Shown in pieces: positions 51,705-59,666 of a stretch of DNA of 64,000 nucleotides. How positions within the stretch are numbered: position 1 is the stretch's first letter; each line of letters opens with the position of its first letter. The position numbers and the translations under genes were made by a program. The notes under the pieces were generated by a model, which searched no databases, was not told where the DNA came from, and saw only the letters and a list, made by a program, of their open reading frames with translations. The stretch lies in assembly GCA_900113425.1 (NCBI GenBank), contig FOZF01000003.1:362888-426887 (forward strand), written 5' to 3'. Source of the DNA: Stenotrophomonas maltophilia. Its GTDB lineage: Bacteria; Pseudomonadota; Gammaproteobacteria; Xanthomonadales; Xanthomonadaceae.

Positions 51705-54700
51705 ATGAACGCACCCTCCTCCTCCCTTGCCGCCCACGACGCCCTGCGTCCCGGCGCGCTGCTGTCGCCGGAACTGCCGGCGTCCCCCAACCCGTTCCGC
51801 CAGGCCATTACCGACGCCTGGCTGAAGGACGAGGCCAGCCACGTCCGTGAGCTGCTGGCGCAGGCCCGCCTGCCCGCCGAGGAACAGGCCCGGGTGCAGG
51901 CGCTGGCGGCCGATCTGGTCGGCCGCGTGCGCGTGCGCGCCAAGGACCAGGGCGCGATCGAAGCCTTCATGCGGCAGTACGATCTGGGCAGCGAGGAAGG
52001 CGTGCTGCTGATGTGCGTGGCCGAAGCGCTGCTGCGCATTCCGGACCAGGACACCGCCGACAAGCTGATCCGCGACAAGCTGGCCGACGCCGACTGGGAA
52101 AAGCACCTGGGCGGCAGTGACTCGGTACTGGTCAATGCCTCCACCTGGGGCCTGATGCTGACCGGCAAGCTGGTGCAGATGAACGATGCCACCCGTGCCG
52201 ACGCACCCAGCGCGTTCAAGCGCCTGGTCGGCCGCGTGGGTGAGCCGGTGATCCGCCTGGCCGTGCGCCAGGCGATGAAGATCATGGGCCATCAGTTCGT
52301 CATGGGCCGCACCATCAGCGAGGCGCTGGCGCGTTCGCACAAGGGCGACAACGCCAGCTATCGCTACTCCTTCGACATGCTGGGCGAAGGTGCCCTGACC
52401 ATGAAGGATGCGCTGCGCTATCTGGAAGACTACCGTCGTGCGATCCACGCCATCGGCAGTGACCACAAGGCCCGCGGCGGCCGTCCCGACGGCGACGTCA
52501 ACAACGCACCGGGCATCTCCATCAAGCTGTCGGCGCTGTACCCGCGCTACGAACATGCCAAGCGCGAGCGCGTGCTGAAGGACCTGGTGCCGGGCGTGCT
52601 GGAACTGGCGCAGCTGGCCAAGAGCTACGGCATCGGCTGCACCGTCGACGCCGAGGAGTCCGACCGCCTCGAGCTGTCGCTGGACATCATCGAGCAGGTG
52701 TTCTGCGACGCCTCGCTGGCCGGCTGGGACGGCTTCGGCGTCGTGGTGCAGGCCTACCAGAAGCGCACCCCGTACACGATCGACCACCTGGCCGACATGG
52801 CCCGCCGTGCAGGTCGCCGCCTGCAGGTGCGCCTGGTCAAGGGCGCCTACTGGGATGCCGAGATCAAGCGCGCGCAGATCGAAGGCTACCCGGGCTACCC
52901 GGTGTTCACCCGCAAGCAGAACACCGACGTGTCCTATCTGGCCTGTGCCAAGCGTCTGTTCACGCATGCCGATGCGATCTACCCGATGTTCGCCACCCAC
53001 AACGCGCACACCATCGCGGCCGTGCGCAGCATTGCCAACGGCGGCGTGTACGAGCACCAGAAGCTGCACGGCATGGGCGACGATCTCTACGCCGAAGTAG
53101 TGCCGGCCGATCGTCTCGGCCTTCCCTGCCGCGTCTATGCACCGGTCGGATCGCATGAGGATCTGCTGCCGTACCTGGTGCGGCGCCTGCTGGAAAACGG
53201 CGCCAACTCCAGCTTCGTCAACCGCATCACCGACGAACGCGTGCCGATCTCCGATCTGATCCGCGATCCGGTCGAGATGGTGTCCTCGTTCGAATCGATT
53301 CCGCATCCCAAGATCCCGCTGCCGGTTGACCTGCTGCGCAGCCAGAACCACGACAGGAAGAACTCCATGGGCGCCAATCTCGCCAACGACAACGAACTGC
53401 GCGCCCTGGCCGGGCAGCTCAACGCGGCAGTGAAGCCGTGGCAGGCCGCGCCGCTGGTACCGGGTGCGACCCCCGCAGGCGCGCCGCAACCGGTGACCAA
53501 CCCCGCCGATACCCGCGAAGTGGTCGGCCAGTGGCTGCCCGCCGATACCGCCACCGTGCAGAAGGCGCTGGCCAACGCCGTGGCCGCGCAGCCGGCCTGG
53601 AACCGCACCCCGGCAGCCAGCCGCGCCGCCATCCTCGAGCACGCCGCCGACCAGCTGGAAGCACGCATGCCCGAGTTCATGGCGCTGTGCGTGAAGGAAG
53701 CCGGCAAGAGCCTGCCCGACAGCATCGCCGAAGTGCGCGAAGCGGTCGATTTCCTGCGCTACTACGCCAAGCAGGCACGCGAGCAGTTCGGACATGCCGA
53801 GAAGCTGCCGAGCCCCACCGGCGAATCCAACGAGCTGCAGCTGCACGGCCGTGGCGTGTTTGTCTGCATCAGCCCGTGGAACTTCCCGCTGGCGATCTTC
53901 CTGGGCCAGGTCGCCGCCGCACTGGCTGCTGGCAACAGCGTCATCGCCAAGCCGGCAGAGCAGACCAACCTGGTCGGCTACTACGCCGTGAAGCTGCTGC
54001 ATGACGCCGGCGTGCCGACCGAGGTGGTGCAGTTCCTGCCGGGCGATGGCGCCACCGTCGGCGCAGCCCTGACCGCCGATCCGCGCGTGGCGGGCGTGGC
54101 CTTCACCGGGTCCACCGACACCGCACGTGCGATCAACCGCGCAATGGCCGCGCGTGACGCCGCCATCGGCGTACTGATCGCCGAGACCGGTGGCCAGAAC
54201 GCCTTCATCGCCGACTCCTCGGCGCTGCCGGAACAGCTGGTCAAGGATGCGATCGGTTCGGCCTTCACTTCCGCCGGCCAGCGCTGCTCGGCCGCACGCG
54301 TGCTGTTCGTGCAGGACGACATCGCCGACAAGGTGATGACCATGCTGGCCGGCGCCATGAAGGAACTGAAGGTCGGCGACCCCGGCCTGCTGTCCACCGA
54401 CGTCGGCCCGGTGATCGACGCCGATGCGCTGAAGATCCTGCAGGACCATGCCGAACGCATGGGCCGCGAAGCGCGCCTGATCGCTGCGGCTGAACTGTCC
54501 GCCGAGGCTGCCCACGGCACCTTCTTCGCACCGCGCGCGTACGAACTGAAGAACCTGGGCCAGCTGCAGAAGGAGATCTTCGGGCCGGTCCTGCACGTCA
54601 TCCGCTGGAAGGGCGACCAGCTGGACGCGGTGATCGAGCAGATCAATGCCACCGGCTATGGCCTGACCCTGGGTGTGCACTCGCGCATTGACGAGACCGT

Positions 54701-54923
54701 CGATCGCATCACCAACGGCATCCAGGTCGGCAATGTGTATGTCAACCGCAACCAGATCGGTGCGGTGGTCGGTGTGCAGCCGTTCGGCGGCCAGGGCCTG
54801 TCCGGCACCGGCCCGAAGGCCGGTGGCCCGCATTATCTGCTGCGCTTTGCCACCGAGAAGACCGTCACGGTGAACACCACCGCCGCTGGCGGCAACGCCT
54901 CGCTGCTGACCCTGGGCGACTGA
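51705..54923 (+). CDS. putA: Bifunctional proline dehydrogenase/delta-1-pyrroline-5-carboxylate dehydrogenase
   Basis: 1072-residue enzyme oxidising proline to glutamate in two steps with substrate channelling. The FAD-binding proline dehydrogenase barrel spans roughly residues 170-500 (GISIKLSALYPRYEHAKRER, YGIGCTVDAEESDRLELS, RLQVRLVKGAYWDAEIKRAQ, FATHNAHTIAA). The aldehyde dehydrogenase follows from about 560, with Glu827 (LIAETGGQNAF) and the nucleophile Cys861 (SAGQRCSAARV). Start ATG 51705 gives MNAPSSS; ATG 51666 is a possible longer start. There is no N-terminal ribbon-helix-helix DNA-binding domain, so it should not be its own repressor. Followed by a strong terminator. Confidence 0.95.
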   Translation: MNAPSSSLAAHDALRPGALLSPELPASPNPFRQAITDAWLKDEASHVRELLAQARLPAEEQARVQALAADLVGRVRVRAKDQGAIEAFMRQYDLGSEEGVLLMCVAEALLRIPDQDTADKLIRDKLADADWEKHLGGSDSVLVNASTWGLMLTGKLVQMNDATRADAPSAFKRLVGRVGEPVIRLAVRQAMKIMGHQFVMGRTISEALARSHKGDNASYRYSFDMLGEGALTMKDALRYLEDYRRAIHAIGSDHKARGGRPDGDVNNAPGISIKLSALYPRYEHAKRERVLKDLVPGVLELAQLAKSYGIGCTVDAEESDRLELSLDIIEQVFCDASLAGWDGFGVVVQAYQKRTPYTIDHLADMARRAGRRLQVRLVKGAYWDAEIKRAQIEGYPGYPVFTRKQNTDVSYLACAKRLFTHADAIYPMFATHNAHTIAAVRSIANGGVYEHQKLHGMGDDLYAEVVPADRLGLPCRVYAPVGSHEDLLPYLVRRLLENGANSSFVNRITDERVPISDLIRDPVEMVSSFESIPHPKIPLPVDLLRSQNHDRKNSMGANLANDNELRALAGQLNAAVKPWQAAPLVPGATPAGAPQPVTNPADTREVVGQWLPADTATVQKALANAVAAQPAWNRTPAASRAAILEHAADQLEARMPEFMALCVKEAGKSLPDSIAEVREAVDFLRYYAKQAREQFGHAEKLPSPTGESNELQLHGRGVFVCISPWNFPLAIFLGQVAAALAAGNSVIAKPAEQTNLVGYYAVKLLHDAGVPTEVVQFLPGDGATVGAALTADPRVAGVAFTGSTDTARAINRAMAARDAAIGVLIAETGGQNAFIADSSALPEQLVKDAIGSAFTSAGQRCSAARVLFVQDDIADKVMTMLAGAMKELKVGDPGLLSTDVGPVIDADALKILQDHAERMGREARLIAAAELSAEAAHGTFFAPRAYELKNLGQLQKEIFGPVLHVIRWKGDQLDAVIEQINATGYGLTLGVHSRIDETVDRITNGIQVGNVYVNRNQIGAVVGVQPFGGQGLSGTGPKAGGPHYLLRFATEKTVTVNTTAAGGNASLLTLGD

Positions 54924-54949
54924 TCACCCGGGTGATGTGGTCAACGAAG

Positions 54950-54973
54950 AACCCCGCGAAAGCGGGGTTTTTT
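54950..54973 (+). terminator. Rho-independent terminator of putA
   Basis: Stem AACCCCGC/GCGGGGTT with a GAAA loop (54950-54969) followed by six T, 27 bases after the putA stop codon. Confidence 0.92.
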
Positions 54974-54988
54974 CATGCTTCGCTTGCT

Positions 54989-55046
54989 GTAGAGCCGAGC
55001 GCGCGCTCGGCTTTTCCGGCGCAGCCGAGCGTGGGCTCGGCTCTAC
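54989..55046. repeat. Inverted SMAG pair overlapping the pnuC stop codon
   Basis: Plus-oriented copy 54989-55012 and minus-oriented copy 55023-55046, both of the GTAGAGCCGAGC variant. The GTAG head of the second copy supplies the TAG stop codon of pnuC (55045-55043). Confidence 0.9.
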
Positions 55047-55642
55047 GGGGAGCCAGGTGCCGTCGTGGCCTGGGCCCGCATCAGATTGCGCCAGTGGCGC
55101 AACGCCACCAGTGCATTGATCCAGAAACCGACGTACAGGATCGACGTCAGGTGCAGGCCACGGCTGTAGTACAGGGGCACGGCGATCGTGTTGACCAGCA
55201 GCCACACCCACCACGATTCCAGCTTGCGGCGCATCATCAGGATCTGCGCGATCACGCTCAGCACCAGTACCGCCGAATCGACGTAGGGCGCATAGGCGTG
55301 GGTCAGGCGGGTCAGCATCCAGCCGTAGCCGAACGTGGCCAGTGCCGCCGTCGGCAGCAGCCACATTCCCGTGCGCGGCCGCAGCGAGGTGATCGGCAGC
55401 GGCGCGCCGTGGTTGCCACGCAGCCATTGCCACCATCCCAGCACGCTGATGGCGATGAAGAAGAACTGCAGCACCATGTCGGCGAACAAGTGTGAGCGCT
55501 CGAAGACAAGGGCGAACAACGCGCAGCCGACAATGCCCAGCCACCAGGTATGGACGTTGTTGCGTCCCGCCAGCAGGATCGAGCCTGCGACCGCTACGTT
55601 GGCGGCCAGCTCCAGCTGGAAGTTCGGATCGGACAGGTTCAT
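55043..55642 (-). CDS. pnuC: Nicotinamide riboside transporter PnuC
   Basis: 199-residue inner-membrane facilitator for nicotinamide riboside, feeding NAD salvage. Seven helices can be drawn. Family segments: ILLAGRNNVHTWWLGIVGCA, FADMVLQFFFIAISVLGWWQ with the WW...W motif (GWWQWLRG), and RKLESWWVWLLVNTIAVPLY. Start ATG 55642. The reading frame ends inside a SMAG repeat, whose GTAG head gives the stop codon, so the last few residues (TTAPGSP) may have been reshaped by repeat insertion. Confidence 0.9.
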   Translation of the reverse strand: MNLSDPNFQLELAANVAVAGSILLAGRNNVHTWWLGIVGCALFALVFERSHLFADMVLQFFFIAISVLGWWQWLRGNHGAPLPITSLRPRTGMWLLPTAALATFGYGWMLTRLTHAYAPYVDSAVLVLSVIAQILMMRRKLESWWVWLLVNTIAVPLYYSRGLHLTSILYVGFWINALVALRHWRNLMRAQATTAPGSP

Positions 55643-55691
55643 GCGGCCATTGTCGTAGATTCGCAGCCCGCGTGGATGCGCGCTGCACAAA

Positions 55692-55716
55692 CAAAAGGCC
55701 CCGCTTGCGCGGGGCC
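55692..55716 (-). terminator. Terminator of the fadL-like gene
   Basis: Stem GGCCCCGC/GCGGGGCC with a four-base loop (55697-55716) followed on the minus strand by a TTTTGTTT run. It lies downstream of the OmpP1/FadL stop codon. Confidence 0.82.
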
Positions 55717-55747
55717 CTTCGTGTACTGAATGAGGCCGAGGCCTGGA

Positions 55748-57169
55748 TCAGAACTTGTACTGCAGCGATGCGGCCAGCACGTCGCCACTGACCTTGTACT
55801 TGCCGATGACGGTGTTGGCCGTCGCCGAGGTCGAGTAGATGTCCGGATCCTTGGTGAACAGGTGGGTGTAGCCCACGCTGTACTCCAGCTTGTCCGACGC
55901 TGCGTAGGTCATACCCAGCGACAGCCACTTGCGGGTGGTGTCCGGCACGCGGACGTCACGGTGCTCGTAGGTGGTCGGGGTCTGATCGTAGGCCAGGCCG
56001 CCGCGCAGGGTCAGCTTGTCGTTGACCTTGTAATCGGTACCGATCGCCGCGAAGGTGGTATCGCGGTAGTGGAACGGCAGCACGCTGTCCGGCTGGTTGG
56101 AGTCATAGTCGACGGTGACCTGGTCGAACTTGCTCCACGCAGTACGGGTGACTTCAGCCATGACCTGCCACTGGTCGTTCACCCGATGGGTGATGCCGAC
56201 GGTCGCACTGGCCGGCAGGGTGATGGTGGCGCGGCCGTTGCTGTCGATGAAGGTGCCGGTGTTGGCCAGGAAGGCCGCGGCATTCTGCGGGATGGTGAAG
56301 TCGGCGGTGCCGTCGTTGATCTTGTGTTCGACCTCCGAGCGGTAGCTGAAGGCGATGTTGGTGCCTTCCACCGGGCTGACGGTCACGCCCAGGGTATAGC
56401 CGACCGACACTTCGTCACCCTTGATGCGCAGGTAGCCATCAGCGGTGCCCGGAGCGAAGCCCAGCTGGGCAGCCTGACGGGCGGCGGCCTGCGAAGCGGC
56501 AGCGGCCTGGGCCGGGGTACCACCGGCCTGCAGCACGCGGGCGGCAGCCTGGCGCTGGGCCGTGGCATTGATCGCGGTGCCGGTATCGACCGCGCTGGTC
56601 AGGTCAACGTTCAGGCGCTCGGCGAACACCGAGGCACCAAACGACAGGTACGGGTTGACGTCGTACGAGAACGCGACGCCCAGGTCGATCGCCTGCAGTT
56701 CGGTCTTGACGCCGTTGTAGCGGCCGACCCAGTCACGGTCGTATTCGGTCTTGAAGCCGAACGGAACGGTCAGCGAGGCACCGAAGTGCATGTTCTCGTT
56801 CTCGCCGAACGGCAGGTGGAAGTAGGCCGCCGGAACCGGGGCGATCATGCCGGCGTCGCCGCCGTTGCCACCCGAGATCGGCGCGCCGTTGCCGTATTCG
56901 CCACGGCCGCGGAACTTGGCACCGAAGCTGATGGCGCTGACGTCGCCCTGCAGCAGGGTGCCGTCGAGCAGGCGCATGGAGGCCGGGTTGGTGGCGATGA
57001 CCGAGGCGTCGCCTTCGGTCGAGGTGGAGCCGGCGAAGGCGCGGCCCAGGCCCTTGGCGCTGTTTTCCTTCAGCTGGAAGGCAGCAGCGTTGGCATCGGC
57101 GGCGGCCAGCGCACCGGCAACGCCGACGGCCAGCAGGGTCAGACGGGCAATGGTGGAAGCGGTTTGCAT
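55748..57169 (-). CDS. Outer-membrane protein of the FadL/OmpP1 family
   Basis: 473 residues. A signal peptide ends ADANAAA; the mature N-terminus FQLKENSAKGLGRAFAGSTS followed by SVIATNPASMRLL is the FadL hatch with its NPA turn. Barrel strands follow, with a coiled Ala/Gln-rich insertion (QRQAAARVLQAGGTPAQAAA, about residues 200-235) in one loop, and the chain ends in Phe (QYKF). FadL transports long-chain fatty acids and other hydrophobic compounds. The insertion in an extracellular or lateral loop is unlike E. coli FadL. Monocistronic with its own terminator. Confidence 0.9.
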   Translation of the reverse strand: MQTASTIARLTLLAVGVAGALAAADANAAAFQLKENSAKGLGRAFAGSTSTEGDASVIATNPASMRLLDGTLLQGDVSAISFGAKFRGRGEYGNGAPISGGNGGDAGMIAPVPAAYFHLPFGENENMHFGASLTVPFGFKTEYDRDWVGRYNGVKTELQAIDLGVAFSYDVNPYLSFGASVFAERLNVDLTSAVDTGTAINATAQRQAAARVLQAGGTPAQAAAASQAAARQAAQLGFAPGTADGYLRIKGDEVSVGYTLGVTVSPVEGTNIAFSYRSEVEHKINDGTADFTIPQNAAAFLANTGTFIDSNGRATITLPASATVGITHRVNDQWQVMAEVTRTAWSKFDQVTVDYDSNQPDSVLPFHYRDTTFAAIGTDYKVNDKLTLRGGLAYDQTPTTYEHRDVRVPDTTRKWLSLGMTYAASDKLEYSVGYTHLFTKDPDIYSTSATANTVIGKYKVSGDVLAASLQYKF

Positions 57170-57395
57170 CGTAGTTCTCTCTCCGGTAAGCGGTGATGTT
57201 GCTCTGAGTGCGCCTGCGCCCGGCAGGCCCTGGGGCCCATCGGAGCGCGCCGGATTCCCCTCCCGACATACGACGCCGTATGCGAGTATTACCCAGAGCC
57301 GTTAATGAAACAATAACGGCGGCGGCGCTTTTTTCGTCGCAAAACCTGAACAGGAGCGCCCCCGCCACGGAGTCCGGCGCGCTAGGCTTGTCGCC

Positions 57396-58088
57396 ATGTT
57401 CGTTTCCCTTCCGTCCCGCAAGAAGGCCGCCCTGCGCTGGGCCACCCCCGTGCTGTTTGCGGCACTGTGGTTGGCCTTCCTGTGGTCGATCTCACGGCCG
57501 GATGATGCCAGGGGCAGCCTGTGGCTCGACTGGGGCGCGCTCTCCACCGGGCTGACCCATCCGCTGGACTGGTGGGCCACCCTCCAGGACGGCAGCGTGC
57601 TGCGCTTGTTCACAGCCCTGTTCCTGCATGCGGACTGGTCGCACCTGCTGGGCAACCTGGTCTTCCTGCTGATCTTCGGCCTGCCGGCAGAGCGGGTACT
57701 GGGGCCGTGGCGCCTGCTGCTGCTGTTCCTGGTCGGCGGCGCGATTTCCAACCTGGTGGCGATCTACACCATGGGCAGCCCGGACCAGATCATCATCGGT
57801 GCCAGCGGCGCGGTGTCGGCACTGATCGGCGCCTACCTGGCCCTGTTCCCGGGCGCGCGACTGGGCGTGGTGATTCCGCTCGGCCTGTTCCTGGAGTTCG
57901 TACGCGCCCCGGCCTACCTGCTGATCGGCGTGTGGGCAGCGCTGCAGGTGGTGTTCGCCTATATCGGCCCGACCTTCGGCATGGTGGCCTGGTGGGCGCA
58001 CATCGGCGGCTTCGTGTTCGGCGTGGTGTACGGCGTGTACGTGCGCGCAGCGATCGCGCGCCGCCTGCGCAAGCGGCACGGGTTCTAG
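57396..58088 (+). CDS. Rhomboid-family intramembrane serine protease
   Basis: 230 residues with six helices. The catalytic Ser137 is in IIIGASGAVSALIGAYLALF (GASG motif) and the catalytic His202 in WWAHIGGFVFGVVYG. The first helix is followed by a loop with TALFLHADWSHLLGNLVFLL, the conserved HxxxN region. Rhomboids cleave membrane-protein segments; substrates here are unknown. Divergent from fadL and convergent with ctpA. Confidence 0.9.
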   Translation: MFVSLPSRKKAALRWATPVLFAALWLAFLWSISRPDDARGSLWLDWGALSTGLTHPLDWWATLQDGSVLRLFTALFLHADWSHLLGNLVFLLIFGLPAERVLGPWRLLLLFLVGGAISNLVAIYTMGSPDQIIIGASGAVSALIGAYLALFPGARLGVVIPLGLFLEFVRAPAYLLIGVWAALQVVFAYIGPTFGMVAWWAHIGGFVFGVVYGVYVRAAIARRLRKRHGF

Positions 58089-58103
58089 GCAACCGGCCTG
58101 CGT

Positions 58104-58126
58104 CGCCGGGCGTCGCCCGGCGCTAC
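58104..58126 (-). repeat. Single SMAG-type REP palindrome abutting the ctpA stop
   Basis: CGCCGGGCGTCGCCCGGCGCTAC; on the minus strand its GTAG head begins one base after the ctpA stop codon. It separates two convergent genes. Confidence 0.85.
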
Positions 58127-58127
58127 C

Positions 58128-59558
58128 TCAGGGCTTGGTCGGGGCCGGGGTCGGGCTGGGCTTTGCTTCCGGCTTTGCTTCCGGCTTGGCGGTCGCCGCA
58201 GCGGCGGCCTTTTCCGCTTCCGCCTTCGCGGCTTCGGCCTTCAGTCGCGCGGCCACCGAACCGGGATGCTTCAGTTCGGCGAGCGCATCGTTGATGGGGC
58301 CATCGCCCGGCAACACCGCCCCTGCCCGATAACCTTCGGTTCCTTCGTCGTCGCCGCGCAGATGACCCGGCAGGGTGGCTTCGCTGTAGTCGCTCAGGCT
58401 GGCCGGCAGCGCGTCATCCTCAGGGCGCGGCGCAGGCTTGAGCTCCACATCCGGCACGATGCCGGTGGCCTGGATCGACTTGCCGCTGGGCGTGTAGTAG
58501 CGCGCCGTGGTCAGCTTCACCGAATCGCCGTTGTCCAGCGGCAGCACGGTCTGCACCGAGCCCTTGCCGAACGTGCGGCTCCCAACCACACGTGCGCGGC
58601 CATTGTCGCGCAATGCACCGGCCAGCACTTCCGAGGCGCTGGCCGAGCCCGCATCGGCCAGCACCACCACCGGTGCGCCCTTCAACAGGTCGCCCGGCGT
58701 CGCGTCGAAACGCGCATCGCTGATGCTGATGCGGCCCCGCGTACTGACGATGTTGCCCTTGTCCAGCAGATCGTCGGCCACCTGCACGGCGGCGGTCAGC
58801 AGGCCACCCGGATTGCTGCGCAGGTCCAGCACCAGCCCCTTCAGCGTTCCACCGGACTGCTTCTGCAGCTGCTGCACATGCTTCTGGAAATCCGCACCGG
58901 TGTCGGCCTGGAAGGTACTCAGGCGGATGTAGCCATAGCCCGGTTCCAGCAGGCGGCTGCGCACGCTGGTGACGCGGATGGTCTGCCGGGTCAGGCTGAC
59001 ATCGAACGGTTTCGGCCGGCCGTCGCGCACGATGGTCAGCACCACCTTGCTGCCGGCCGGGCCCCGCAGCGGCTCACTGGCATCGATCGCACTGATCGGC
59101 TTGCCATCGATGGCGATGATCAGATCGCCCGCGAGGATGCCTGCCTTGGCCGCCGGCGTGTCATCGATCGGCGCGATCACCTTCATGCTGGCGTTGTCCG
59201 GCTGCTGCTGCAGCTCCACGCCGATGCCCTCATAGGCACCGGAGGCCTGCTCGTCGAAGGCCTGCGCATCTTCCTTGTTGAAATACGTGCTGTGCGGGTC
59301 GAGGTCGAGCAGCAGGCCACGCACCGCCGACTGCATCAGCTTGTTGTCATCGACCGGGTCGACATAGGCCGCGCGCACCGCGTTGTACACCGCCACGAAA
59401 CGGCGGATGTCTTCCAGCGGCACCTTCGAGGTCACCGCCTCCTCGCTGCTCGCCGCCTGCCCGCTGTTCGCAGCGGTCGGGGCCGGCGCGGTCTGCTGCG
59501 CCCAGGACAGCGCTGGCAACAGGGCCAGCAAGAGGGTGGCGGTACGGGCTGCGCGCAT
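58128..59558 (-). CDS. C-terminal processing peptidase (S41 family)
   Basis: 476-residue periplasmic protease. Signal peptide (LALLPALSWAQQ), an N-terminal helical region, a PDZ domain (YEGIGVELQQQPDNASMKVI, AAKAGILAGDLIIAIDG), and the S41 catalytic core with Ser307 in DAGSASASEVLAGAL and Lys332 in TFGKGSVQTV, spaced 25 residues as in CtpA/Tsp. A Lys/Glu/Ala-rich helix and a Pro/Ala/Lys tail with short repeats (KPEAKPEAKPSPTPAPTKP) end the protein. It follows envC by 108 bases on the same strand, a pairing seen in other proteobacteria and fitting cell-wall hydrolase control. Confidence 0.93.
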   Translation of the reverse strand: MRAARTATLLLALLPALSWAQQTAPAPTAANSGQAASSEEAVTSKVPLEDIRRFVAVYNAVRAAYVDPVDDNKLMQSAVRGLLLDLDPHSTYFNKEDAQAFDEQASGAYEGIGVELQQQPDNASMKVIAPIDDTPAAKAGILAGDLIIAIDGKPISAIDASEPLRGPAGSKVVLTIVRDGRPKPFDVSLTRQTIRVTSVRSRLLEPGYGYIRLSTFQADTGADFQKHVQQLQKQSGGTLKGLVLDLRSNPGGLLTAAVQVADDLLDKGNIVSTRGRISISDARFDATPGDLLKGAPVVVLADAGSASASEVLAGALRDNGRARVVGSRTFGKGSVQTVLPLDNGDSVKLTTARYYTPSGKSIQATGIVPDVELKPAPRPEDDALPASLSDYSEATLPGHLRGDDEGTEGYRAGAVLPGDGPINDALAELKHPGSVAARLKAEAAKAEAEKAAAAATAKPEAKPEAKPSPTPAPTKP

Positions 59559-59666
59559 GGAGCACTCCTGTCGACGGTGGCATCGTGCCCAAGGCACAGG
59601 CACCGATTATGCGCGAAGCACAGCTAAATTCCCGTTGAACCCACGCGGTCCGTGCAGGCCCCGGGT

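Noticed and set aside
51609..54833. 1074-codon minus-strand frame opposite putA
   Set aside because: Antisense shadow of putA, no recognisable protein sequence.
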